Origin: Streptomyces sp. 378 | GTDB taxonomy: Bacteria > Actinomycetota > Actinomycetes > Streptomycetales > Streptomycetaceae | Length of the DNA stretch: 64,000 nt | Assembly (NCBI RefSeq): GCF_030124145.1 | Contig: NZ_JASKMS010000011.1 | Span: 169,435-233,434 of the forward strand | Reading direction: 5' to 3' | Part shown: piece after piece, positions 34,701 through 42,593 of the stretch | Layout of the letters: every line of letters starts with the position of its first letter | Numbering within the stretch: the first letter of the stretch is position 1 | Made by a program: the position numbers and the translations under genes | The notes under the pieces: generated by a model | What the model was told of the DNA's origin: nothing | Seen by the model: only the letters and a program-made list of their open reading frames with translations | Database searches by the model: none

Positions 34701-34879
34701 GGCACAAGCTGGACGCGTCCGGCGGCATAGGCCCGGACCTCGTTCTCGACTCGTTGCTGCACGCCCACCACATCCGCGCCGTCGGCATCGACAAGGACGA
34801 CGAGCGGATGTGCGTGCGGCTGGCCCACGCCGCCGCGATGGCCTGGACTCACCGAGGAGATCACCATGAACCTGCGTGA
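31781..34879 (+). CDS. Class I lanthipeptide dehydratase LanB (glutamylation plus elimination domains)
   Basis: 1032 residues from GTG 31781 (GGGAAGG upstream). The Lant_dehydr_N domain covers about residues 15-650: LVRAARYSRLPF near the start, RYVLRMTGRATPNGLFAGVAPASFG (tRNA/substrate region), FHNRFFERYGINSLVPVRDLVDPDVGLGFP, and RSLGLLAPDDQ with GAVPTQVSFAPL. The C-terminal SpaB_C-type elimination domain, ~730-1030, shows SWLLVKLYGHFERQPEILAAHLPALLGQW, WWYMRYRDPRWHLRLRIAVP and QFATSYPETGRWG. It dehydrates Ser/Thr of the FxLD precursor using Glu-tRNA. A TTA codon at 32702-32704 (codon 308) predicts bldA control. It overlaps lanC by 14 bases. Confidence 0.93.
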   Translation: MDTRKVGPLYRCADTALVRAARYSRLPFPVWPALADATPAREIRWQAWLRDIWSMTEVADTIEQASPLLARQVESLCSTARPETRQLRRTVVSVMRYVLRMTGRATPNGLFAGVAPASFGARLGWTWGEGHRAVVRADGDWIADQIARLEANPELLRHLNVMANNTAYVRGDRLIVPYPPRSRRTEDSPAAEVSLRYTDAVRIAVDAAASPVPVHAVVELMSTEFPDVPADRVEGLVSSLVERGVLISSLHAPSATLDALDHLVDQAEAADAPSAADLVADLRAVRDAIVQHNQVLAPVDGQRLRTALRQKMTALSTVKAQPLTLDLRMDCSLTLPPQVAREAEQAATVLARLSAYPFGTPAWKDFHNRFFERYGINSLVPVRDLVDPDVGLGFPVGYRGAEPEQGEALTSREQRLLSLAQAAVLDGREEISLDEDLIRTLTVGDRGAPQVPAHTELRFQIRATSQEALESGDFVLHGITPSRGIGTTIGRSLGLLAPDDQARVAVMLEELPVNATGAVPTQVSFAPLDRGDTNVTRVAELLPAVISLAEHREVDARTITLDDLAVGCDRRRLYLVSLSRACLLDPMTLHALDLRGHTPPLARFLTEISRSQTAVLTMFPWASATALPYLPRVRYGRAILSPARWRLDRSELPDRRASWEEWHKAADGWRARRRVPDEVALAEGDQLLPLDLSERAHLTLLRAHLDTHESAILTEAEFDGGWFDGRAHEIIAPMTAVRPPKWPAVPPVTADQLVTRDHGHLPGTASWLLVKLYGHFERQPEILAAHLPALLGQWDEPPTWWYMRYRDPRWHLRLRIAVPSEQDFAVTAQRVSAWANGLRRTGLLTDMQFATSYPETGRWGPGPLMSLAEDVFAADSRALAVQFAQSTRPHRQVLAAANFVSVAAAFTGSTAAGMDWLIAHGRITDPRPMDRTVRGQAVRLADPADGWAALRAAPGGAAIASAWSERDAALARYRHKLDASGGIGPDLVLDSLLHAHHIRAVGIDKDDERMCVRLAHAAAMAWTHRGDHHEPA

Positions 34880-36125
34880 AAGCGCGCGGGCCGCCGCCGA
34901 CACGATCGCCGAGCGGCTCGCCTCGCCGCAGGACGTACGGGGGCTGCATCACCGCCAGGGCTGGTGGCCGCAGTCGCTCGCGCACGGCGCGGCTGGTGTC
35001 GCGCTGCTGCACATCGAGCGGGCCCGCACCGACCAGGGGCCGTGGCAACGCGCCCACGACTGGCTCGCCTGCGCCGCAGCCGAACCCGCCGTCGGCGGAC
35101 CGGACAGCCACCTCTACTACGGGGCGCCCGCGCTCGCCTTCGCCCTGCACGCCGCCGCCGACCGTCCCGGACGCTACGCCCGCGCCCTGGACACCCTCGA
35201 CCGGTACATCACGGCGGCGATCCGGGACCGGCTCGCGGACGCCCATGCACGCATGGACCGCGGCGAGATGCCCGCACTGGCGGAGTTCGACGCGATCCGC
35301 GGCCTGAGCGGGATGGGCGGTCTCTTGCTGCGCCGCGACGTCCATACCGACGTCCTCCGCGAGATTCTGACCTACCTGGTCCGCCTGACCGAGCCGGTCA
35401 AGCACGACGGGGAACTCCTGCCCGGCTGGTGGAGCCACCTCGCCCCCTCCGGCACGACCTCCCCGGACTATCCGGAAGGGCACGCCAACAACGGCGTCGC
35501 CCACGGAATCGGCGGCCCCCTCGCCGTGCTCTCCCTCGCAGCCCGCCGCAGCGTCACCGTCGACGGCCACCTCGACGCGATCACCCGCATCCTGGCCTGG
35601 CTCGACCACTGGCAGCAAGACGGCCCCGCCGGCCCGTGGTGGCCGTACTGGATCACCCGCGAGCAGCTACGCTCCGGCACGACCGGCCCCGGACCCTCCC
35701 GGCCGTCCTGGTGCTACGGCACCGCCGGATTCGCCCGCGCACAGCAGCTCGCCGCCCTCGCTCTCAAGGCCCCGGCGCGCCAACACGCCGCCGAATTCGC
35801 CCTCCTGCGCGCCATGACCGACCCCGGACAACTCGACGCGACCGTGGACGTCTCCCTGTGCCACGGCTTCGCGGGTCTGGCGCACATCACGCAACTCGCT
35901 GCCGACGACGCCCGCACTCCCGGCCTCACCGAATGCCTGCCCCGGCTCCTGGCCCCGATCACCGACACCCCGCCCGGCACCCTGGCGGACTCCCTGATCA
36001 ACCCTCCCGGCGGCGGCGACATCGGGCTCCTCGAAGGTGCCGCTGGCACCGCCCTCGCCCTGCACTCCTTCCACACCGGAACGCCGTCCGCGTCCGGGTG
36101 GGACACCTGCTTCCTGACCAACTAG
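34866..36125 (+). CDS. Lanthionine cyclase LanC
   Basis: 419 residues from ATG 34866 (GGAG upstream). An alpha/alpha toroid with GWWPQSLAHGAAGVALLHIE, EFDAIRGLSGMGGLLL, ANNGVAHGIGGPLAVLSLAA and GLLEGAAGTALALHSF. The zinc ligands are in PSWCYGTAGFAR (Cys) and VSLCHGFAGLAH (Cys-His). It joins Cys thiols to dehydroalanine/dehydrobutyrine to make (methyl)lanthionine rings. Translationally coupled to lanB and 18 bases from the fusion gene. Confidence 0.93.
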   Translation: MNLRESARAAADTIAERLASPQDVRGLHHRQGWWPQSLAHGAAGVALLHIERARTDQGPWQRAHDWLACAAAEPAVGGPDSHLYYGAPALAFALHAAADRPGRYARALDTLDRYITAAIRDRLADAHARMDRGEMPALAEFDAIRGLSGMGGLLLRRDVHTDVLREILTYLVRLTEPVKHDGELLPGWWSHLAPSGTTSPDYPEGHANNGVAHGIGGPLAVLSLAARRSVTVDGHLDAITRILAWLDHWQQDGPAGPWWPYWITREQLRSGTTGPGPSRPSWCYGTAGFARAQQLAALALKAPARQHAAEFALLRAMTDPGQLDATVDVSLCHGFAGLAHITQLAADDARTPGLTECLPRLLAPITDTPPGTLADSLINPPGGGDIGLLEGAAGTALALHSFHTGTPSASGWDTCFLTN

Positions 36126-36143
36126 ACGAAGAGAAGAGGAAAC

Positions 36144-38234
36144 ATGGCTGCGGACGAATGGCCGCAACGCCTCATCCGGTTCACCGATTGGAGCCGCGCG
36201 GAGGCCACCGCCGTGGAGCATCTGCTCCCGGTGCTGACCGCCCAGGAATCGGAACTGGCCCAGTGGTCCTTCCTGCGGAAGTACCCCTGGTGGCGGCTGC
36301 GGTACCGGGCCGCAGGCCCGGACTCGGCGAAGGCCCTGGACGCTGCCCTGGACGAGCTGGTCGACGCCGGCGTCCTCGCCTCCTGGACGGCCGGCATCTA
36401 CGAACCTGAGGAAGCCGCCTTCGGCGGACCGGCTGCCATGAGAATCGCGCACACCCTGTTCCACTACGACAGCCGTCACCTGCTGGATGAGGCAGCCCGC
36501 CAGCAGGCAGTCAGCGGCCCCCAGCTCGGCCGCCGCGAGCTGGCGGTCCTCCTGCTCAGCGTGGCGATGCGCGCGGCGGGACTCGACTGGTACGAGCAGG
36601 GCGACGTCTGGGCGAAGATCGCGGCCGAGCGCCCCGGCGACGAGGTCCGTAGTCCGCAACGGCACCGGGCCGCTGTCCACCGGTTGATGACCGTCGACGT
36701 CAGCACCACCAGCCGCAGCGTCACCCAGGGCCGACTCGCGCCGCTGGCCGAATGGATAGCCACCTTCGAGTGGTTCGGCCAGCAGCTCGCAGACCTCAAC
36801 CGCCAGGGCCGCCTGGAACGAGGGCTGCGGGCCGTGATCGCCCACCACGGCATCTTCCACTTCAACCGCCTGGGCCTCCCCGCGGAGGACCAGCACACCT
36901 TGTCAACACTCGCGAAAGAGGTAGTCATGGGAACGAGCGACAACGCCGCGTCCACCCGAGCTGAGGGGGCGCCGGGCACTACGGTCAACGGGGTGAACAG
37001 TGACACCATCGAAGCCCCTTCCGCCGACCGTCTGCGCGCCCAGTTGATCGACCATCTGGTCGAGACCGGGTGCGTGCGCACGCTTCGGGTGGAGGAGGCC
37101 ATGCGGACCGTACCCCGCCACCTCTTCGTCCCGAACGCCCCCCTGGAGAAGGCGTACGGCAACGCACCCGTGGACACGAAGTTCGACGGATCCGGGCGCT
37201 CCATCAGCTGCGCCTCCCAGCCCGACATCGTCGCCATGATGCTGGAACAGCTCGACGTCGAGCCCGGCCAGAAGATCCTGGAGCTGGGGGCCGGCACCGG
37301 CTTCAACGCCGGACTCCTCGGCTACCTCGTCGGCGAGACGGGACACGTCACCACGATCGACGTGGACGAGGACATCGTGGCCGGAGCGCGCGGCGGACTG
37401 GCCGCCGCCGACATCCACAACGTGGAAGTGATCCTCGGAGACGGAGCAGTCGGCCATGCCCCCAACGCGCCGTACGACCGGATCGAAGCCACCGTCGGCG
37501 CCCACGGCGTTCCGCACGCCTGGCTCGACCAGCTCGCCCCCGGCGGACGGCTCCTCACGCCGCTGCGCCTGCGCGGCAGCGTCTCCCGCTCGATCGCCTT
37601 CGAGAACCAGGACGGAGCCTGGCGCAGCGTCGGCAGCCAGATGAACACGTTCATGCCTCTGCGCCGCGGGATCGCCGATGACCCGCGCGTTTTCGTTCCC
37701 CTGGACCCCGATAACACCGTCACCCTCGTCACCAACGGGGACCAGATGGTCGACGCGGACGCCCTGAGCGACATCTTCCGCCAGCCGCGCGCTGAGGTGT
37801 GGACGGACGTCACCTTCCGAGGGCCGGAGTCGGCTGAGTACCTGGAGCTATGGCTCGCCTGCGGCATGCCCAACGGCCTGAGCCGGATGCCCGCAAAGGC
37901 CGAGGCCATCGAGAAGGGCCTGGTCACCGCGCCCTACCCGTCCTCGACCGCCGTCTTCGAGGCCGACACGCTCACCTACCTCACCCGGCGCCCGTACGCG
38001 AAGAAGGCCCCCGACGGCGCCACCCTGTACGAATTCGGGGTCATCGGCCACGGTCCCGACGCCGAAGCCCTCGCTTCGGACGTCGCCGACCAGATCCGCA
38101 CCTGGGACCAGGACTTCCGAGCCCTCGACGTCGAGTTCGAGATCCGGCCGCTCGACGCGACCCCGCTCGCGCCGAAGCCCGGCCGCTTCGCCTTCGACAA
38201 CCCGCTGAACCGCATCGTCATCGAATGGCAGTGA
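36144..38234 (+). CDS. Fusion of thiopeptide-type/SpaB_C domain with FxLD-system PIMT-like methyltransferase
   Basis: 696 residues. Residues 1-~245 match a stand-alone SpaB_C/thiopeptide-type domain (LIRFTDWSRAEATAVEHLLPVLTAQ, SFLRKYPWWRLRYRA, EDVW-like YEQGDVWAKIAAERPG). A flexible linker of ~35 residues follows. Then a protein-L-isoaspartate methyltransferase-like domain: RLRAQLIDHLVETGCVRTLRVEEAMRTVPRHLFVP, GRSISCASQPDIVAMMLEQL, SAM motif ILELGAGTGFNAGLLGYL, TTIDVDEDIVAGA, LDQLAPGGRLLTPLRLRGSVSRSIAFE, then the FxLD-specific C-terminal extension (YLELWLACGMPNGLSRMP). By analogy with OlvSA it methylates an Asp side chain in the lanthipeptide, giving a succinimide or isoaspartate. The ribosome binding site is GAAGAGG. 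Confidence 0.88.
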   Translation: MAADEWPQRLIRFTDWSRAEATAVEHLLPVLTAQESELAQWSFLRKYPWWRLRYRAAGPDSAKALDAALDELVDAGVLASWTAGIYEPEEAAFGGPAAMRIAHTLFHYDSRHLLDEAARQQAVSGPQLGRRELAVLLLSVAMRAAGLDWYEQGDVWAKIAAERPGDEVRSPQRHRAAVHRLMTVDVSTTSRSVTQGRLAPLAEWIATFEWFGQQLADLNRQGRLERGLRAVIAHHGIFHFNRLGLPAEDQHTLSTLAKEVVMGTSDNAASTRAEGAPGTTVNGVNSDTIEAPSADRLRAQLIDHLVETGCVRTLRVEEAMRTVPRHLFVPNAPLEKAYGNAPVDTKFDGSGRSISCASQPDIVAMMLEQLDVEPGQKILELGAGTGFNAGLLGYLVGETGHVTTIDVDEDIVAGARGGLAAADIHNVEVILGDGAVGHAPNAPYDRIEATVGAHGVPHAWLDQLAPGGRLLTPLRLRGSVSRSIAFENQDGAWRSVGSQMNTFMPLRRGIADDPRVFVPLDPDNTVTLVTNGDQMVDADALSDIFRQPRAEVWTDVTFRGPESAEYLELWLACGMPNGLSRMPAKAEAIEKGLVTAPYPSSTAVFEADTLTYLTRRPYAKKAPDGATLYEFGVIGHGPDAEALASDVADQIRTWDQDFRALDVEFEIRPLDATPLAPKPGRFAFDNPLNRIVIEWQ

Positions 38235-38235
38235 C

Positions 38236-39336
38236 ATGGACGTCAGCCAGATAGCGAAGCGGTTCCCGCTCGTTGCCCGGCCACGTCCAGCGTGCCCGCC
38301 CCTCGCTGAACGGGTCCGCGAGATCACCGACCTCGCTGCCGCCGCCGAGCGCGACGACAATGTGACCTCCGCAACCGTCGCCCTGAACAAGGCGGCACTG
38401 ATCGCAAGCGACTGCGGCATGCCGGACCTGGCACGCGCTCTGTGCTGGCGTCACGCCGAGACCGTCCTGCGCGCCCAACCCCTGGGCGCGCAGGAAGCCC
38501 GGCACGCCCTAGAGCCCCTGGTCAACCTGGCCCGACTGCGCATCCGCGACGGCGATGGGCCCGGCGCATACGACCTCCTCGACTCCTTGAACCGAGCGGT
38601 GAAATCGCAGAACGAAGCGGTCATCGACGGCCGCACCACATCCTTCCGGCACCTCACGACGTCGCCAGCCGACCATCAACAGGTGTGCCAATGGCTGTGG
38701 ACCGTCCTCCTCGGCGACGGAACCCGTGCCCTTGTCGCAGCGGGTGAATGGGACCGCGCACGGGCACACAGCAAGCAGCACCGGGGCATAGGCCAGCGCC
38801 TCTTCGACGGGCGTCAAGTGGAAGTACTCGTCCGTTGCCTCGGCGAGCAACCCAGTGATGCACTGCAGTTCCTGCACGAAAGCACCCTGGTGGAGCCATG
38901 GGAGCACTCCGTCGCGGCAGCCCTCACCGTCCTCTGCCACAGGGCAGCCGACGACCAACCGGTTGAGCCGATCGACAAGATGGTGCAGCGCTATTTGGCC
39001 CTCGACTGGGCCCCCGAACTTGCCGTCTTCCGCTCCCGTGTGGGACTAGTCGTGCTCGACCTCTCCCCAGAAATCCGACAGGCCGAAGCATTGCACCGCC
39101 TCACCTGGGAAGCGACGACGCATCCAGACGGGTACATCGCACGAGACGTCCTGGCCCACCCTGTGTGCCGCGAAGGGCTGAGCCAGGACGAGCGCAGAAC
39201 ACTCTCCGCTGCCGTCGCCTCCGCCGCCCTCGGACGGGGCAACATCCCCGACCCTCTGGCTCAGGCCATTCGGGACGCTTCAACAGTCGCAGCCGATGTC
39301 TGGCAACGCCACGCCAGCCGCCGAGCTAACACCTAA
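38236..39336 (+). CDS. Uncharacterised helical (TPR-like) protein of the lanthipeptide operon
   Basis: 366 residues, one base after the fusion stop, so certainly in the same operon. Mostly helical with paired-helix repeats (LAAAAERDDNVTSATVALNKAALIASDCGMPDLARALCWRHAETVL, ALEPLVNLARLRIRDGDGPGAYDLLDSLNRAVK, VAAGEWDRARAHSKQHRGIGQRLFDGRQVEVLV). There is no catalytic motif, signal peptide or membrane helix. Such proteins accompany FxLD systems in other Streptomyces as far as I recall, but their role is not known to me. A scaffold, a chaperone or a regulator would fit. Confidence 0.7.
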   Translation: MDVSQIAKRFPLVARPRPACPPLAERVREITDLAAAAERDDNVTSATVALNKAALIASDCGMPDLARALCWRHAETVLRAQPLGAQEARHALEPLVNLARLRIRDGDGPGAYDLLDSLNRAVKSQNEAVIDGRTTSFRHLTTSPADHQQVCQWLWTVLLGDGTRALVAAGEWDRARAHSKQHRGIGQRLFDGRQVEVLVRCLGEQPSDALQFLHESTLVEPWEHSVAAALTVLCHRAADDQPVEPIDKMVQRYLALDWAPELAVFRSRVGLVVLDLSPEIRQAEALHRLTWEATTHPDGYIARDVLAHPVCREGLSQDERRTLSAAVASAALGRGNIPDPLAQAIRDASTVAADVWQRHASRRANT

Positions 39337-39617
39337 TCGTCACCGCCACCGAGAAACGAAGCATCGACTTCGCCGGGGTAGCGCTGACCGGCTGTCCCCA
39401 ACTCGCCCTCGCGCAGTGGGGATCGCGCGGCTGCCGCGTCGACTCTGGCCACCGCCGACCACTTAGAAGGATCACTTCCGGGCGCCATCGCTCCTCGCGC
39501 AGCCGCCGGGACGAGCCGCAACTTGACCGTGATTCGCGCCTAGCGCACCAGAAGTACCAGACGTGTCTACCCGCAGTCCGACGCAGCGGACCATAGCCTC
39601 CGCGAATGGAGACCACC

Positions 39618-40844
39618 GTGACAGCCAGAACCGCCCCCACCAACCCGACCAAGGCTCTGGCCCAGCGGCTCGTCGACAGCGGCCACCTGCGCAGCAAGGC
39701 CGCTATCCACGCCTTCCGCACCACCGACCGGCACGCCTTCCTGCCCGGCGTCGACCTGGAGAGCGCGTACAAGGAGGACGCGGTCCCGATCAAGCACGAC
39801 GAGCACGGGGAGATGGTCTCCTGCATCTCCGCTCCGTCCATCGTCGCCACCCAGCTCGAACAGCTCGGCGCCCAGCCCGGCCACAAGGTCCTGGAAGCCG
39901 GAGCCGCCACCGGCTACAACGCCGCCCTCCTCGGCAAGATCGTCTCCCCCGGCGGGCAGGTGTGGACCCTCGACGTCGACCAGGACCTCGTCGCCGGCGC
40001 GAGCCAGCACCTCGCCGAGGCCGGCGTCGACAACGCCACCGCGGTGATGGCCGACGGCGCGGCCGGGCTGCCCGAGCACGCCCCCTACGACCGAATCATC
40101 TTCACCGTCGGCGCCGACGACGTGCCCGTGAAGATCCTCGACCAGCTCGCCCCCGGCGGGCGCCTGGTCCTGCCGATGCGCATCCGCGGCAGCATCTCCC
40201 GCTCCTTCGCCTTCGAACGCGACGGCGACACGTGGAAGACCGTCTCCTGCGAGATGGCCACATTCATCCCGCTGCGCAAGGGCGTCTGCGACGACGTGTA
40301 CACCCTCGTGCCGATGGCCGGCGAGGGCAACGTACGCCTGGAGACGTTCAGCGAGCAGGACGTCGACCGCGATGCCCTGCGCAATGTCCTCGACGAGCAG
40401 CAGACCAAGATCTACACCGGGGTCAAGTTCCGGCAGGGATCGGCGTGGGAGTGGCTGTACCTGTACCTGGCCTGCGTGCTGCCCAACGGCCTCTCCCGCC
40501 TGCCGGGCCAGCGCCCCGGGTTCACCCCGCACTTCGGGTGGGGCTCCATGGCCGCCCTCGACGGCGGATCGCTCGCATACCTAACCATCAGCGAAGGCGA
40601 AGACGAGAAGGGCCGGTACTGGGAGGTCGGCGTGATCGGCCACGGCGAGGCCGGCGCCGACCTCGCCGAACGCGTCGTGAGCGAGATCCGCGCCTGGGAC
40701 GCCAGCGGCGGCAACGACGCCCCCGAGCCGAGCTTCCGGATGGCCGTCGCGGACTCGCGTGACCGGCTGACGGCGGACGACCCGCGCTTCGTAGTCGACA
40801 AGCCCTACAGCCGACTGGTCGTCGACTGGGCACGCAAGAGCTGA
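39618..40844 (+). CDS. Second FxLD-system PIMT-like methyltransferase, stand-alone
   Basis: 408 residues from GTG 39618, with GGAGA seven bases upstream; ATG 39606 is the alternative. Order of motifs is as in the fused copy: ALAQRLVDSGHLRSKAAIHAFRTTDRHAFLPG, MVSCISAPSIVATQLEQL, KVLEAGAATGYNAALLGKI, WTLDVDQDLVAGASQHL, LDQLAPGGRLVLPMRIRGSISRSFAFE, YLACVLPNGLSRLPG. The SAM loop reads G-A-A-T-G instead of G-A-G-T-G. It is separated from the operon by 281 bases, so it may have its own promoter (TTGACC near 39522). It may modify the same or a different Asp as the fused enzyme. Confidence 0.85.
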   Translation: MTARTAPTNPTKALAQRLVDSGHLRSKAAIHAFRTTDRHAFLPGVDLESAYKEDAVPIKHDEHGEMVSCISAPSIVATQLEQLGAQPGHKVLEAGAATGYNAALLGKIVSPGGQVWTLDVDQDLVAGASQHLAEAGVDNATAVMADGAAGLPEHAPYDRIIFTVGADDVPVKILDQLAPGGRLVLPMRIRGSISRSFAFERDGDTWKTVSCEMATFIPLRKGVCDDVYTLVPMAGEGNVRLETFSEQDVDRDALRNVLDEQQTKIYTGVKFRQGSAWEWLYLYLACVLPNGLSRLPGQRPGFTPHFGWGSMAALDGGSLAYLTISEGEDEKGRYWEVGVIGHGEAGADLAERVVSEIRAWDASGGNDAPEPSFRMAVADSRDRLTADDPRFVVDKPYSRLVVDWARKS

Positions 40845-41004
40845 GCCGATGATCCCCGCGATAGCCAGTGCGATTGACGCCTCTAGTTGACACATAACAC
40901 CGACATCTGTCACCAAGATCGTCGACCCCGATACTGGCCGATTTTGCTTCCGACGCTGGGACATCATCGATACTTCCTGGTCACCGACGCTTCCTTCCCT
41001 CTGC

Positions 41005-41312
41005 GGTATGCAGGGCGTGTTCAGCCGCGTCGCGCGAGCCTCGGCCTCGATGCTGCGTCCACGGGCGCGGTGCAGTAGGGCGTTGATGCTGAAGCCAGTG
41101 CTGCGGACCGCGGCCGCGGCCGCGGCCGTGACCGGGTGGCCGGTGCGGGCGGTGAGGTCGGCCGCGTAACCGGCCACGGCCTGGTCGGCGCGGGAGCCGG
41201 TGAACAGGGGGCCAGGACGCTGCAGTCGGCGCGCCAGGAGGAGGGGGTAGACGTGTACCCGCGGTGGGGCCGGAGAGGAGGCGGCCGGCTGCCGTACTCG
41301 GGTTGTGGTCAT
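41005..41312 (-). pseudogene. Truncated small gene, unknown family
   Basis: From ATG 41312 about 100 codons have clear Streptomyces coding bias (VHVYPLLLARRLQRPGPLFTGSRADQAVAGYAADLTARTGHP, TAAAAAAVRSTGFSINALLHRARGRSIEAEARATRLNT). Beyond about 41010 the frame loses codon bias and runs without a stop into the antisense of the methyltransferase gene, as if the 3' end had been replaced. The ATG overlaps the stop of the upstream frame (ATGA). No family recognised. Confidence 0.4.
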
Positions 41313-41577
41313 GGTGTGTCCTTGTCGGACGTGCCGCGCCGAGCAGTGGGCTGGTGGGGGGTCGGGGCCGTCTCGCCGCCGCTGGCGGCACGGGTATCGG
41401 TCTCGGTCGACTCCTCGTCGGTGTCGGGGGCTGGTTGCGTGTGACGATCAGCGACCAGGAGATGGAGACGGTGATGGTGACGGTGATGACGCCGAGGATG
41501 ACGGGGGATGGGGAGCTTGCCGACAGCAGGGCTCGGACAGGGTGAGCTTGACGGTCCCAGGACATGCCGCTCGTCAT
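41309..41577 (-). pseudogene. Small membrane protein gene with probable frameshift
   Basis: From ATG 41577 the frame reads a leader and one membrane helix (SSPSPVILGVITVTITVSISWSLIV). Near 41435-41445 good codon bias switches to another frame (DTDEESTETDTRAASGGETAPTP to RRGTSDKDTP) that stops at 41309-41311, overlapping the ATG of the next gene. The two halves together resemble a single-helix membrane protein with an acidic tail. The pair is probably a decayed two-gene unit. Confidence 0.4.
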
Positions 41578-42232
41578 CGCGACCTGCGCCGACGGGCAGG
41601 TCTGTTATGAGCCTGCGGACTTGACCCAGACCGTGCTGGCTGCTGCGGCGCCGCCCGGTCCGCGGTATCGAGCGCTTCCTAGACGCGACGCCCGCCGAGT
41701 CAGGGGTATCAAGCCGCCCTTGTCCGTTCCCCGAGAAGATTCCGGGCTTCACCATGGCGCCGTCGTCACCACGTAAGTACACGGTTGGTTCGGTGCTAAC
41801 GCCGCGCGGACGCGCACTCTTACACCAAGCGCGAGAACGATAACGACGGAAACGGGCATATCAGTTACCACTGAACGCCGCCACCTTCGTCAATCCTGTC
41901 CGTAGGAGGAATGCGCCCTCAGCGTGACCACGCTGCACCCCAAGCTCGGCAGCACGATCGTCCGGACAGACGCGGGCGGTGACTCCGGCGCCTCGAGGAA
42001 CACCGTGTTCAGGTTGACGGTCTTGTTGCCAGCTGACGATGTCGTCAGCGGCTGGCAAGCTCCTCCAACCGCGCAGGCAGACGGTTGCGGACGGCGTCCG
42101 CAGAACCTCGGCGGGCGGGCTCTGAGGCTGCTACGTCCACGACTTCATGGAACCTCACCGGGGCAGATCCAGTTGCGGTCATACGTCAAAGCGCCGGACC
42201 GCTTCACCGTCCAGGAGACCCCCGGCCGCGCG
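41578..42232. other. Gap between lanthipeptide cluster and stress island, no gene seen
   Basis: About 650 bases with more balanced base composition and no frame on either strand with both a start and sensible codon use. Short frames near 41861-42058 and 42085-42378 are judged to be chance. No strong hairpin or repeat was noticed. Confidence 0.4.
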
Positions 42233-42499
42233 TCAGTCGCGGGAATTACCGAACAGGAGGCGGTAGGCGATCAGCAGGACCAAAGAGCCGCCGATGGCCG
42301 CGCCCCAGGTGGCGAGGTCGAAGAACTGGTTCTGTATGGGCCGGTCGAGGAACTTGGCGGAGAGCCAGCCGCCGGTGAAGGCGCCAGCGATGCCTATGAG
42401 GGTGGTGCCGACGAGGCCGCCCGGGTCGCGTCCGGGCAGGAGGATCTTGGCGATGGCTCCGGCGAGAAGTCCGAGGATGATCCAGCTGATGATGCCCAT
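42233..42499 (-). CDS. GlsB/YeaQ/YmgE-family stress-response membrane protein (copy 1)
   Basis: 88 residues from ATG 42499 (family start MGIISWIILGLLAGAIAK; ATG 42514 also possible). Three hydrophobic helices with glycine motifs: ISWIILGLLAGAIAKILLPG, GLVGTTLIGIAGAFTGGWLS, WGAAIGGSLVLLIAYRLL. The LLPGRDPGG loop is the Transgly_assoc signature. Such small proteins are induced by stress and have no known enzymatic activity. Last gene of the TerD-TatA-GlsB unit. Confidence 0.85.
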   Translation of the reverse strand: MGIISWIILGLLAGAIAKILLPGRDPGGLVGTTLIGIAGAFTGGWLSAKFLDRPIQNQFFDLATWGAAIGGSLVLLIAYRLLFGNSRD

Positions 42500-42593
42500 G
42501 ATGTGACGCTGCATTCCGATTCGGCGGCCGGTGGCAGTCCGGCGGGTCTGTACGGGGAGAGACGTGCCCGGGGCGGGTGGGGTTGCGGGCTGG

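Noticed and set aside
40581..41004. Continuation of the truncated minus-strand frame through the second methyltransferase
   Set aside because: Codon bias disappears and the region is clearly coding on the plus strand.
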